Shown here: piece by piece, positions 30,650 to 42,499 of the stretch | How positions within the stretch are numbered: the stretch's first letter is position 1 | How the letters are laid out: every line of letters starts with the position of its first letter | DNA from: Suillus spraguei | Taxonomy: Eukaryota > Basidiomycota > Agaricomycetes > Boletales > Suillaceae | DNA: 64,000 nucleotides | Direction: 5' to 3' | Assembly (NCBI GenBank): GCA_016800925.1 | Contig: JABCPU010000005.1 | Coordinates: 1-64,000 of the forward strand | Notes under the pieces: generated by a model | The model's database searches: none | What the model was told of the DNA's origin: nothing | The model's input: only the letters and a program-made list of their open reading frames with translations | Made by a program: the position numbers and the translations under genes

Positions 30650-32612
30650 ATGCTCTGTAACAGCATCACGACACCTCCATGCTTTTACCCCCGGTGGATA
30701 CCCCATGAATACAGCCTCGCGCAACATGGTCCAAGCTTCAACTGGAGTTCAGTGGGAATCCGGGCGAAACAGCGTGCACCGAATACGCGAAGATGCGCGA
30801 GATTTGGCTGAGTGCCATGAAGCATCTCATATGGTGTTTTCCCGGCTGGCAGAGCACGAGATTCGGTCCTATTGAACAGGTAACACGCCGTTAGAGCAGC
30901 CTCACCCCAGAGTCCAGGAGGGAGGCAGGCGAAATCCAGCATCGCATACATACGACCTTCGATCGTACGCATCACCCTCTCTGCTTTCCCGTTCTGCTGA
31001 TGAGCATAGGGTGCAGAGCGTTGACGCTGGATACCCGCCTCCTCCAACTGAAGCGTGAAAGCATCACTAAGAAACTCCCCCCGTTATCACTGCGGAAGAC
31101 CTTCATGCGTAATCCTGACATATTTTCCCACCTAGCACGTAGAGTCCGCCATGCATCCAAAGCCTGATCTTTGGACGCCAAGAGTTGCAGATCCAGGGCA
31201 TGAGAATGGTCGTTGAGGAAGACAATGAAATAACGTTTTCCGTGAGGCGTCACTGTTGGTATTGGCCCACAGACGTCACTATGGATGAGGTCGAGGAAGG
31301 ATGCTGCGCGTTCAGTTTCGGAGGAGTGAAATGGCTGATGTGGATGTTTTGCGAGAATGCAAGACTCGCAGTGTGACAAGGGAGCAGATGACTGAATGGT
31401 GATGCCCTTCGCAATGCGATTGAGGCGACTTACGGCCTCCTTGCCAATGTGACCAACGCACGCATGCCACAAGTTGAGTGTGAGAGGAACATCAGCAAAT
31501 GCAGACAACTCTGGCAGGGCGATCTGGGCAGGAAGCGTGGGTGCGTAAGGAACGAATTCAATGTTGGGTGCATAGAGTTTGCCTGTCGCAGGAATGGAAC
31601 CAAGCAAATTCCCTTGATACGCGAGTTCGCAAGTCATGTTGGAACGAAAATTGACATCCCACCCCTTTGTGTTCATACAACTGACAGACAGAAGATTCAG
31701 CAAGGCACCGGGCGCGTGAAGACAATTAGAGAGATGGATACGAAGACATTGATTTCCAATCTCCAGCCACGCGACACATGTACCACGACCCGTGGTCTGT
31801 AGAACACCGTGGTTGGCCGTGAGCACGTCCATGGGATCCTCAGTTGAGTAGGAGTGGAAGTAGCGTCTGTCTTTGACGAGTGTGACGGTCGTGCCCGAAT
31901 CGAGAATCATCGTGAAGGGGAGATTGACTGCACATGCAATGTTGTCTGGAATTTCTGCAATGGACGCGAACGATAAGTCATACATCAGGCTATTAAGATC
32001 CGTCGCTGCTGCCGCGATGATAGGCGCAGGTGGTGCCGTCGTTGTGGTCGTCGTCGTTGCAGCAGCAGCAACCGCAGGTGCGTCTGCCTCCTTCTTGTTA
32101 CGCATCCAAGGTGCTTGGCCCTCCATACCACCCCCCTTTTTATAGCAATGGGCATGGTCGTGGTCGCCTTTATTACACCCTGCCATCGTACAGAAGATAC
32201 CCTCAGGATTGTGCTTGTGCTTGCGTAAGCCGGTGATGGAGTTCACATTCGACTTCGAACTGTTGGATGACGTCGCAGCATTTGCATATTCTGACCCAGG
32301 ACGTGCGGCATGAATGGCTTGGGCGTGTACATGACGGGCTGCTTCAGCAGTGATGCAAGAGATGCAGCTCTCAACAGTGAATGTGGAAGGATGCGCTGCT
32401 GTCGCGGTCATAATCTCGTCATGCATGCGTTGTTCAAGCATGGATTTGAACTGTTGCCAAATGGGCGTCTGAGGTAAGCCAATGAGCAAGCTATAGATGG
32501 CGTCACTATCTCTGAGAGGAGCGCCTGAATCATGAAGTCGTTCACGCAGAACCGCATGCTGTCCAACATAGTTGGTAGCATCGGCCGAGTCCTTCATACG
32601 AAGAGCATCGAG
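30650..32612 (-). pseudogene. Copia Gag C-terminus, protease and integrase (frame-broken)
   Basis: Gag ends in a Cys/His cluster (CTMAGCNKGDHDHAHC). The protease has TMILDSGTTVTLVKD. The integrase has the H..H/C..C finger (LNLWHACVGHIGKEAV ... HCESCILAKH), the first catalytic Asp in LDLIHSDVCGPI and the second in FRSDNGG. Directly after that, at about 31077, the G run is one base short and the frame slips. The other frame continues GIQRQRSAPYAHQQNGKAER with the catalytic Glu. A further slip near 30730 moves from LQLKLG to the frame with REAVFMGYPPGVKAW, and another near 30655 leads into the RT frame. Confidence 0.85.
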
Positions 32613-32996
32613 TCATTGATGAAGTTGGTACTGAGCGCTTGTATCAGTCCGATTGAAGTGTTCAGCTAGCGTTTGCCATGCTTTACGCGCTGAAACAGTG
32701 TGAGAATGTGAGACAAGGGAACCAACTGATGGACTGAGGCGGCGGGTGATAAGGTCCTTGGCCTTCATATCAGTGAGTAGCCATTCACGCATGGTTGTAC
32801 GCTCAGCAGCCGTGATATTGGCTAGATCGACAGGTACAGGTATGAAAGATGGTGTCCCGAGGAGGTCTGCTGGATCGACGATCGTATTGACATGGCACCA
32901 CAGATCCTCGCACGTCAATGCGTACTGCATCTTGGTAGCCCAGCCAACATAGTTCTCGGAGCCCAGAAGTTCGGGAATGTGGTCGTACTTCCCCAT
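32611..32996 (-). pseudogene. Copia Gag N-terminal part (ends at in-frame TGA)
   Basis: This is the UBN2-type Copia Gag. It starts MGKYDHIPELLGSENYVGWA and shows the typical W..M...L and RKAWQTLAEHFNR patterns. A TGA (minus strand, 32613-32611) follows QYQLHQ, and the downstream frame continues LDALRMKDSADATNYV. The stop could come from CGA by a CpG transition. The start is 122 bp inside the 5' LTR border. Confidence 0.8.
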
Positions 32997-33118
32997 GACG
33001 ATGCCTCGTGTAGAAGAGTCTGAAGACGAGTGAAAGTAAATGAGCTGCGCGCGAGCGTGAGGGAAGTTTGATCTATATGTTTCGTTTGATGGCTCAATTC
33101 GAGCCAGGGCTCATAACC

Positions 33119-33400
33119 TTTTGAAAGGAAACTAGAACCGAGGTCTCAGCGTCGTGATAAGAACAACTGATATTAAAAGTACCTAGAACCGAGGTCTAGT
33201 GGTACAGTGACATGAGCTAAGGACGGCGTGCAAGAAACAAAGATACATACCTCAGCGTCGTGATAAGAACAACTGAGGTATGAACGGGGCGAAGCGCGAG
33301 GATTATAAGGCGTACATACGTATAGAGTCCGAGAACAAAAATAGAAAGTTAACTATGACGAACAAAGTGACGAGCGAGATGACGACGTTGAATGCCAACA
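33119..33400 (-). repeat. 5' LTR of Copia element
   Basis: On the minus strand it begins TGTTGGCATT and ends CCTTTCAAAA. The adjoining internal text GGTTATGAGCCCTGG is the likely tRNA primer-binding site. The length equals the other LTR. Confidence 0.9.
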
Positions 33401-33405
33401 ATTAC

Positions 33406-33777
33406 CTCCCCAAGTATTCCTAAGTATGTACTATGTTGTCTGGTATACCTTACGTGTCGAACACCGGTGATGTTACTTTATATAATTTGATGCTTGCACG
33501 TACTCTTGTTTGCGGAAGATTTTGGGAGTCGATCTGTTTCGGAACAGTAATGGCACGGCACTGCATCACTTTAGATGAAGTTGACCATGTTTGCAGCGGA
33601 CACAATTAGTAGAGCCGAATACTGCTATAGACACAGCGCTACTCACCACTGGTCAACCAGTACTACGTATTCAATATTGAACTGCGGCGTGCGCACTGGC
33701 AGACACGCAAGCTCAGTCGAGACTCGGATACGCAGGAGCTTCACTAACAATTATCTAACGTCTCCGCGTCAACGTCC
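33406..33777. other. P450 upstream region
   Basis: No gene is recognised. A 70-codon plus-strand frame (33575-33787) runs into the P450 start region but lacks motifs. A TATATAA word at 33479-33485 is far from the ATG, so no core promoter is assigned. Confidence 0.35.
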
Positions 33778-36234
33778 ATGTCTCTGATCCGAGTCTGCAT
33801 ACTCGGTTCGTTCTCCTTCGCTCTCTGCAAGGCCCTCGTGCTCCTGCTACGACGACCCCATGGCATCGACCTCGATGGACCGAACAGGCGGAATTGGCTG
33901 ACAGGTACGTTCAAAAAGCAGTCCCTATTGATATTCGACTACCCCGTCTGACCGTCTGATATGTACATAGGCAACATCTCATCCCTCTTTGAAGATGGCG
34001 TTGACTATTGCGTACATATTGCAGAGAAATATGGTGGGGCGGTGAGGCTCCATGGGCCGTTTGGCGTGAGCAGTCCTTCATGACTTGCCCGCATTACCTT
34101 GAACGCACTTGTGTCATTTAGGAAGTTGTATATGTGTCTGACCCACGTGCATTGTATCACATGGTCGTTAAAGACCAGCACATCTTTGAGGAGCCTAACA
34201 CCTTCATCTTGTAAGTATCCGCATACTTTATCCTACTGAATTGACTCGGTGCCATCAAGGACAAACCGACTTATTTTTGGTGAAGGCCTGATATCCACCG
34301 TCGGTGAGGTACATCTGTCCAGGATTTGTTATTCTTTTAACACTGCGTCTTACTAGGAGAGCAACATCGCCGGCAACGTAAACTTCTCAACCCTGTATTC
34401 TCAACGTCAAACATGCGACGACTCCTCTGCATACTACACCCCATCTCAGACAGACTCACATCTACCCTCGTGTCGAAACTTCCCATTGACGGCTGTACGT
34501 ACCACAGTCTCATTCTGCACATAATCTCCACTGACCTTTCAACGTGCAGCTCACAAAGAGATCGACATCCTCCCATGGCTATCCCGCTGCGCTCTCGACG
34601 GCGTTTGCCAAAGTATTCTCGGTTATCCCTCCAACACCCTTTCAACAGCAGAAAATGACCCATACGCGGAAGCATTGCGGAAGATTGGGTACGTTTGGTT
34701 ATTTTGCGCCTGAACTCATATGTACAATAATGCGTTGCAGCCCCTTGATCGGAAAACTCATGAAGCTACGACCATTTGCGATGCTCATCATGCAACGCTG
34801 TTCACCGTATTGGGCGAGGAAATACTTGATTTGATCACGGTGCCCTGGCTCCCAACGCAATTCATGGCTGACGTGCGGGAGATGCGACACATCGTGGAAA
34901 CGATGGATAGTTTCAGTCGAAAGGCGTTTTTGGAGAAAAAGGCGGCCACAGAAGCCAAAGAAACGTCAGACCCCACTGATACTGCGTGCAGAGACAGTGA
35001 TTCAATGACTTCGATGATGGATATCATGCGTGAGTTCCATAGGTAATCGAGAACATCGTTGCTCAAGTATGATGCACAGTAAAGGCCAATGCCGTGTCGT
35101 CCAATTCGGAACGACTTACAGATGCTGAGTTGTTGGGACAAATGAAGTAGGCCTCAACGTTTTTTTTTCATGCGTCAAAAGTGTAGATCAATCGTTGCAG
35201 CGTCATGGTATTTGCCGGCCTCGACACGACCACCTCTGCGCTTGCCCGCTGCATCTACTTACTTGCCCAGCACTCCGGTGCTCAAGCAAGACTCAGAAGC
35301 GAAATCCGCGATGCTACGGAGACACTTGAAAACGATGGTGACATGTCATCTGTAGAACTGCCCTATGACGTCCTTATGAGCCTGCCGTTCCTCGACGGTG
35401 TTGTCAAAGAGACCCTCCGTCTCTATCCCTCCCTTCCAGTCATGTCCCGAATGTACGTTCCCCCAACTCTTATAGAGAACTCATTTATACATGGCGCAAC
35501 ACAGAACGTCGAAAACAACCACCCTCCCCTTGCAATTCCCCGCGCGTTCCCGGTCTGGTGGATACACGTCCACCGTCACGATTCCGGAAGGCGCCTATAC
35601 AATCATCTCCATCCTTGCTGCGAATCGCCACCAAGAGGTTTGGGGTGCTGACGCAAACGAGTGGCGTCCTGAGCGGTGGCTTTCATCCCATCTTGCTGCC
35701 CCCTCGCAGGCACAAGAGGTGAAATTTTCATTGGACGGGGAAGATGTTACATCCACATCGCCTACTCCAGGCGCCAAGGATAGTGTGCGGTTTCCTGGAG
35801 TGTATTCCAACATGTGAGTACTCAGCGCTTTCCCACCAAAAGTTTATATGCTTAAACGCACAAAGGATGACGTTCCTCGGCGGTAGCCGCTCTTGCATGT
35901 CAGTTTTTCAATTCCTCGCATGATATCCCCCACTAAACCAATTCCAATTTATACAGCGGGTTCAAATTTGCAGAAATGGAATTAAGTATGTCAATACCTT
36001 CGTGTGTGGGTGTTAAATTAATGCTGTCGACCAGAACAAGTTATTGCAACGCTTGTGCTGCGTTTGCACTTCTCGCTCCCCACGGAACGGAATGCACAAG
36101 GCCACGTGAAGGAGATTCAATGGAAGCTGAAAGCATTTCATATTCCTGTGGTGAAGCCGCCCGCTGGGGATGGCATGACGCCACAGGTGCCACTGAGTGT
36201 GAGGCTGGTGAAGAAGGATGATTTTATCTGGTAG
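33778..36234 (+). pseudogene. Cytochrome P450 monooxygenase (13 exons, one frame break)
   Basis: This is a haem-thiolate oxygenase, likely membrane-anchored in the ER. Exons: 33778-33904, 33971-34065, 34122-34210, 34260-34303, 34357-34494, 34550-34688, 34741-35029, 35080-35146, 35201-35452, 35505-35813, 35866-35898, 35957-35985, 36035-36234. Motifs in order: VCILGSFSFALCKALVLLL (anchor); EQHRRQRKLLNPVFST (helix C); VFAGLDTTTSALAR (helix I, oxygen binding); VVKETLRLYPSLPV (ExxR); NEWRPERW (PERF-type); FLGGSRSCIGFKFAEMEL (haem Cys). In exon 7 the frame changes near 34825: ARKYL must join DLITVPWLP one base later. All other joins are clean. It is either a very young pseudogene or an intact gene with a one-base sequence error. 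The subfamily is not assigned. Confidence 0.8.
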
Positions 36235-36513
36235 GTTGTTGTGTGGTGTTCCGCGGTGACACGTGCGCACCTATCAGCAAAGTGGAATGGCTTAGTTTTA
36301 TGCAGTAGAGCTATGCAATCAACAGCTGAGTACACGACAAGATAAATGATGGAAAACGAAGGAAAGAATTGCTACAGGTCCACGTAAATGTTGTGATTTA
36401 CAACCGTTGAAGCGGTACAAGGTTACATTGTGTTCTGCAGGGATTTCCACTCGATGATAGGCAGTACTAGTTCGCCTATAAGGACCTGGTGCAAGAGTCG
36501 CATGGATCGTTGA
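36235..36513. other. Convergent intergenic spacer
   Basis: No gene is seen. It separates the P450 stop from the stop of the first MFS gene on the other strand. The left edge of the tandem duplication lies at about 36500. Confidence 0.5.
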
Positions 36514-38397
36514 CTACACCAGATATCTAAAACCAACAGGATCCTGAAGGTCGTTGATATTCTCTGCATCCTGTTCGTCTCTCTCGATCTGTTTATTCAG
36601 CCGCTTCAAATGCAAATGTATGACACCAAGCATGGCCGTCGACACCCCAAGTGCTGCAAAGCAAATGGTGTAGGAATAACGATATGTCGGGCCCCAACTA
36701 AGAGGCCAGACGTACCTACAAGAGATTGTAAATAATCAGCGAAAGCGGGAGATCGACGGCACTAACGATCCGACAATACTCCCCAACGTGGACACTCCAC
36801 TGATCACAGCGATAGCAACAGCTCGTTTCGCAGGTTCTCTGGCAAAGGTGTTTTTTATCCATGCCCAGAGTACCATTTGTCCGGTGGTGCTTTGAGCCAT
36901 CAGAAACCTGCACGTCTCTGAGTATACAAGGAGTCACTCTATTATTGGGTGATGACACTGCTTACATGGAAGCATAGCGCAAAACTGTTTTCGTTCCACT
37001 GATGGACATAGTGAATCCAACGGCAGCGAATGCGTGTGATGCAAGAATGAATATATAACGCTTTTCTGTCTTGTCAGAGTACCTGATAGCCCATGAGACG
37101 CGATTCGAGATAGAAAAAAAATAGTTTAGCTACCTTGAAAAAGCAAAAGCACAAATCATGGCAAGCAGCGATGGGGGAGTGGTGAGGAGCAAAGTCATCG
37201 TCATACCATGTCCCAAAGTCGCGACAATCGTCGGGAGGTACATGCCGTACGACATCGCGACATGATTGATCATGAGCGCGACTGTAATCCACCATACCTT
37301 CCAGTCGGACAGAGCATTCCTAAGTCCTCCTATGGTCGTCTGTTTCCCAGGCCCGTCCATTCTTCCATAGCCATCGTCTGCAAGGCGAGATATAGCGAGT
37401 GATCTTTCCTCTGGAGTGAGCCATCTGGTGTTGTGAGGGAAATTAGGGAGTATAAACATTGCACAGATCGCGACTATGATGGTCATGCTGCCTTCGATAT
37501 AAAACAACCACCTGCAGATATGTCAGCTTCAGCGAATGACAGAGATGAATGTTTATAACCTCCATGAGGCTTGGCCAAGTACTCCTCGCATGCCTGTAAG
37601 TATACCGGTTGTAAACAGGGTTCCTAACCCAGAGCTAAACATGCTTCCACAAGAAATGAGAGTCGCTCTCACAGCGAGCTCGTCTCGTTTGTACCATGCT
37701 GATATAAGAAATATGGCGCCAGGAAAGAAGGGTGCTTCGGCGAAACCAAGAAGTAAACGTGCAATAAGAATCTGGGTATAACTTGGGTAGAGCTATCAGA
37801 CGCCACAATGTCAAAAAATGATAATGCGTACTTCCGTGTGATCCCTGGGTACGATTAGTCTTCATGATCACGAATGGCAGGTGTCGACAAACCTGTTAAC
37901 ACTGATATTACACCCCATATGAACATAATGCAAGGAATCACGGTAGCTGGTCTCTCTAACCAATGCAGAATCATATTTCTGAAAGAAAGGTCACAATATA
38001 TTTTTCCCTGACGAAGGATGCAACTTACCCTGGCACTTGCATGACAATGGATCCCACGTTGATGATGGACAAGAGTGTCGCGTATTGACTCCCCCGCAGG
38101 TGCAGGTCTTTCTCAAAACCTGCCAACCGTGCACTACTGTGGACGACATGAAATATCACATAAAATGAGTATGAAGATGCATACCTCATACTCGATCTGT
38201 CCATCTAACCAGTGGTAAGCACCAAGTCATAGTAAAGAGCCCAGACCCACATTGCTCAAGGCATACAAAATCACCATCACAGATATACGTCGGTCGAGCT
38301 TCCTCACCAATCTCCTCTCGAGATCATCACGGGTATCATTGGATAAACTAGAGGAGGCATTGGCCGCTCCCGATTTCGTATCGTTAAAAGCAGACAT
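36514..38397 (-). CDS. MFS transporter, anion:cation symporter (Dal5/Tna1-like), copy A
   Basis: This is a 12-helix plasma-membrane permease of the fungal ACS family, which takes up carboxylates, allantoate or vitamins; the substrate is unknown here. It starts at 38397 (MSAFNDTKSG) with LERRLVRKLDRRISVMVILY entering helix 1. LAGFEKDLHLRGSQYATLLS and NMILHWLERPATVIPCIM follow. FAEAPFFPGAIFLISAWYKR is the family signature. WLTPEERSLAISRL and the second half (NALSDWKVWWITVALMINH, REPAKRAVAIAVIS, YVWPLSWGPTYRYSYT) follow. Roughly eight to ten introns of about 50 bp are implied by frame changes; I did not place each. It ends FRYLV and TAG at 36514-36516. I see no certain inactivating change. Confidence 0.75.
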
Positions 38398-38739
38398 CGT
38401 GCAACAACCAAAGTGCAGCAGGAAGAGTCGACCAGTCCCTCTGTGACGTATAGGCAAGAAACAAAGGTAATAAATGGTGTGGAATCCACCAGAGCTGGAA
38501 TCCGATGTGGAGCCTCTGGTACGGTCATCGATCAAATATTGAATGGTACCCAATGGGGTACCTCGAATAAATTGATGCTAGGCTTCGCATGTAGTGTAAG
38601 CAATGATCGTGTGTAGCATGCAGTAGGTCAGCCGACAATATCATGAGGGGACAGTCTTACATGAAGATGAATAGAAGTGATGGTAAAACCTGGCACAACG
38701 GTATTGGGTGGTGTAACCATAATCTATACCTGGAGGGCT

Positions 38740-39790
38740 TCCCGACATATTTCTATGTGTGAATGTTCCCAAGAGGAAGTATGTTCTAGCGAATTCAATG
38801 TCTCAAGCAGGAGGTCGTTGGCTTCTGCTAGCTTCTTGACAACTCGTCATGATCTAGTGCAGGTACGTGCTGATGATATTTTTGTGAAAGGTACGTCAAT
38901 AATCGTATTATTATTATTTAATATTTGGTCGGAACGACCTACCGAGGCCACATTCACTCCTATCGTCGCGAAATTCCCTGATTCGGTAAAGAATTTTGTG
39001 GGAGCCAGGGCAACGGCAACCACCACCAGACAGATTAGCCTGTTATGCGGATGCGAGGTACTTTTTGTCGTATAAAAAGTTATACATGCCTTTTTTTTAC
39101 CTTTGAGGCATTTACATGCACAGAATGCGCTAGGATGTGTAGGAAGTACATGATCGGCGCTAGTTAGGCGGTCGTGACCACAATTCCAGCGTCAATAGGG
39201 CGGAGGTCGTGAGTAGTGCATATTAAGATAAGGCCGCGGACGCAATGAGGCGCTTTGAGTTTGTGCGACCATTGGAGTTGTTTGCGGATCAGATGACAAT
39301 TTGAAAGAGGTTTGGGGGTTTGTTTCTACAAATTTGTGTGGAAGGAAGAGGAATGAGTCGGGTTTCCAGGTGGTACCCGTCTTAATGCCACAAGATCGAA
39401 CTCGAGGCAGATACGCACCACACTCCACAACTCGTGATCTCTGAATACATGCAATGCCAATGACGTGGCGTCTCTCCTTGCCATTCAAGACCACTTCAAA
39501 GCAAATAGAATACAGAAAATGGAGTAGAATTGCCGTTGAGTACCGAGTTTAGGGAACACGAAGAGTTATCCGGATTGGACAAAGGGCCCTATTTCAGTTT
39601 TGGGAGTATGTAGAAAGAAGCCTACAACTTATCACAATGTTAAGATGAATGCTTAAGACTGATAGCAAGATCACTCACCCATCCATCCAACTTCTGCTCA
39701 CTCTTATGCGCTGATACATCCGGATGGTGTACGGTGTCGTATCAATCTGCATTAATGGATGGTGGTTTTTGATAAATGCGCGCCAGGCCA
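38740..39790. pseudogene. Relic of palB 3' end (+) and rit1 3' half (-), copy A
   Basis: The plus strand keeps GAATGTTCCCAAGAGGA and ATGTCTCAAGCAGGAG, which match the palB-like tail near 49540-49600. Next, the minus strand keeps degraded rit1 text: AAATTCCCTGATTCGGTAAA, GTGCATATTAAGATAAGGCC, TTGTTTGCGGATCAGATG, and a segment near 39690 matching the rit1 exon that ends at 62040. The colinear order equals the rit1 locus at 60.8-62.2 kb. Frames are lost throughout. Confidence 0.65.
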
Positions 39791-40353
39791 GTCTTGGGGC
39801 CTCCAGTGACTGACATCAGGTTCGTAAGTCGTCAAGGCTTAGGGAGGAGAGGCAGGGAAAGCACAGTCCATGACAAAAATCCGTATGCAGCTTGACATGT
39901 ATGCCAACGAGGATGATCACATGCATCCAATGTGCGAAAACATCCTCTCATCCACGTGAACATATGGTGAGGATACCCACGCGAACATGAACGCAAGTGC
40001 AAGTTCATCCACTGAGCATTTCACTCTTTTTCACGTTTTGCAGGTACCATGTAGCAGTAATTGGTTGTAGTAGGGCTCATGGAACCATCGACATAGCGAC
40101 GAGCGTGCTCGAGGTGAATTGAAATTCGGTCGTAAAGTTCAAAGGTGAGGCAGTCCTAGTGTTCAAGATCCTGAGGATACCGGCGCCAGTCACTGCGGAA
40201 ACGAGAAATTGATCAGCAACTTAATATGCATCTCAGATACGAATTACGATCATCATATGCAGTAAAGCTACTTGCATGGATCGTTGACTACACCAGATAT
40301 CAAAAACCAAGTTGCAGCTCGAGGGTCTGCCTCATAGAGGAGCTGAGTCAAGG

Positions 40354-42181
40354 TCATTGATACCCTTTCTCGATCTTCTTATTCAGCTGCTTCAAATGCA
40401 AATGCATGACACCAAGCATGGCCGTCGACACCCAAAGTGCTACGAAGAAAATGGTGTAGGAATAACAATATGTCGGGCCCCAGATATGAGGCCAAACGTA
40501 CCTATAAGAGATTGTAAATAATCAGCGAGAGCAGGAGATCGGCGGCACTAACGATCCGGCAATACTTCCGAACGTGGACACTCCACTAATCATAGCGATA
40601 GCAACAGCTCGTTTCGCAGGTTCTCTGGCAAAAGTGTTTTTTATCCATGCCCAGAGTACTACTTGTCCGGCGAAGTGTTGAGCCATCATAAACCTACACG
40701 TCTCTGAGTACGCAAGGTCTCACTCTATTGGGCGATGATATTGCTTACATGGAAGCATAGTGCAAAGCTGTGTTCGTCGCACAGATGGACATAGTGAATC
40801 CAATGGCAGTGAATGCATGCGATGCAAGAATAAATATGTAACGCTTTTGCGTCTTGTCAGAGTACCTGATTGTCTGTGAGCCGCGATTCGAGATAGAAAA
40901 AAATAGCTTGGTAACCTTGAAAAAACAAAAGCACTAGTCATGGCAAGCAGCAATGGAGGAGTGGTGAGCAGTAAAGTCATCCCGGTACCATATCCCATAG
41001 TCGCGACAATCGTCGTGAAGTACATGTCGTATGACATCACGACATGATCGATCATGAGTGCGATTGTAAACCACCATACCTGCCAGTCGGACAAAGCACT
41101 CCTAAGTCCTCCCTTGGTCGTCTGTTTCCCAAGTCCGTCCATTCTTCCATAGCCATCCTGTGCAAGGCGAGATATGGCAAGTGATCTTTCCTCTGGAGTG
41201 AGCCACTCAGTGTTGTGAGGGAAATCAGGGAGTATAAACATTGCACAGATCGCGAATATGATGGTCATGCTGCCTTCGATATAAAATAACCACCTGCAGA
41301 TATATCAGCTTCAGCGAATGACAGAGACGAATGTTTATAACCTCCATGAGACTTGATCAAGTATTCCTTGCATCCCTGTGAACATACCAGATGTAAACAG
41401 GGTTCCTAACCCAGAGCTGAACATGTTTCCACAAGTAATGAAAGTCACTCTCACAGCGAGCTCGTCTCGTTTGTACCATGCTGATATAAGAAATAGGGCG
41501 CCAGGGAAGAAAGGTGCTTCGGCAAAACCAAGAAGTAAACGTGTGGTAAGAATCTGGGTATAACTTGGGTAGAACTATCAGACGCCACAATGTCAAAAAA
41601 TGATAATGCGTACTTCTGTGTGATCCCTGGGTACGGTTAGTCTTCATGATCATGAATGGCAGGTGTCGACAAACCAGTTAATGTTGATATTGTACCCCAT
41701 ATTATCATAGTGTAAGGAATTAGCATAGCAGGTCTCTCTAACCAATGCAGAAACATATTTCTGAAGGAAAGAAGGTCACAATAAAATTTCCCTCGACGAA
41801 GGATGCACTTACCCTGGCACTTGCATGACAATGAATCCCACATAGACAATAGACAAGAGCGTCGCGTATTGACTCCCCCGCAGGTGCAGGTCTGCCTCAA
41901 AACCTGCCAACCGTGCACTGTGGACGACATAAAATATCACATAAAACGAGTATGAAGATGCGTACTTCATATTCGATTTGTCGATCTAACCACTGGTAAG
42001 CACCAAGTAATGATAAAGAGCTCAGACCCACATTTTGCAAGGTATACAAAATCATTATTATGGACATACGTAGATCAAGCTTCCTCACTAATCTCCTCTC
42101 AAGATCATCCCGGGCATCATTGGACAGACAAGATGAGGTATCAGTTGCTTCCAATTTCGTATCGCTGCAAGCAGGCATCAT
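40354..42181 (-). CDS. MFS transporter, ACS family, copy B
   Basis: This is a paralogue of the gene at 36514-38397 in the same orientation and with the same exon pattern. It starts MMPACSDTKLEATDTSSCLS, then LERRLVRKLDLRMSIIMILY. Family blocks WLTPEERSLAISRLAQDGYG, ALSDWQVWWFTIALMIDH and TIVATMGYGTGMTLLLTTP are present. The C-terminus is shorter: HLKQLNKKIEKGY is followed by TGA at 40354-40356, whereas copy A continues for about 20 residues. The N-terminal acidic tail and the loops differ most, and core helices are conserved, suggesting both copies were under selection after duplication. The substrate is unknown. Confidence 0.7.
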
Positions 42182-42499
42182 GCAACAACAAAACTACAGA
42201 AGGAAGAGTTGACAAGCCCCTCTGCGATGTGCAGGCGAGAAACAAAGTTGATAAATCCAAGAGCGGGAAGCCGATGTGAAGCCTCGGGTACGGTCATCGC
42301 TTAAATATTGAATGGCACCCAATGGGGCACCTTGAACAAATTGATTCTAGGCTTCGCATCTAGTGTAAGCAATGGTCGTGTGTGGCATGCAGTAGATCAG
42401 TCAACAGTACTATGAGGGAACAGTCTCACATGTGGGTGAATAGAGGTGATGGCACTACGGTATTGGGTGGCCAGTGCAAATAAATAAACTATGCCTGGG

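Larger units (their letters stand above)
28279..33400 (-). mobile_element. Copia (Ty1) LTR retrotransposon, complete but frame-broken
   Basis: The element reads on the minus strand. It has two 282-bp LTRs (28279-28560 and 33119-33400) with three differences and an exact 5-bp target duplication ATTAC (28274-28278 and 33401-33405). Domains follow the Copia order gag, protease, integrase, RT, RNase H. About three or four frame changes and one TGA break the polyprotein. The 98.9% LTR identity implies a young insertion. Confidence 0.92.
36500..40272. repeat. Tandem segmental duplication, unit A
   Basis: Unit A (MFS gene, palB/rit1 relic, spacer) is repeated as unit B from about 40273. GCATGGATCGTTGACTACAC opens both units, and TATGCAGTAAAGCTAC precedes the junction and recurs at about 44800. 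The units are direct copies with many differences, so the duplication is not recent. Confidence 0.8.

Noticed and set aside
28440..32236. Plus-strand open frames across the Copia element (for example 28440-28943, 30408-30875, 31449-31802)
   Set aside because: They are shadows of the minus-strand gag-pol frames, which carry clear domain motifs.
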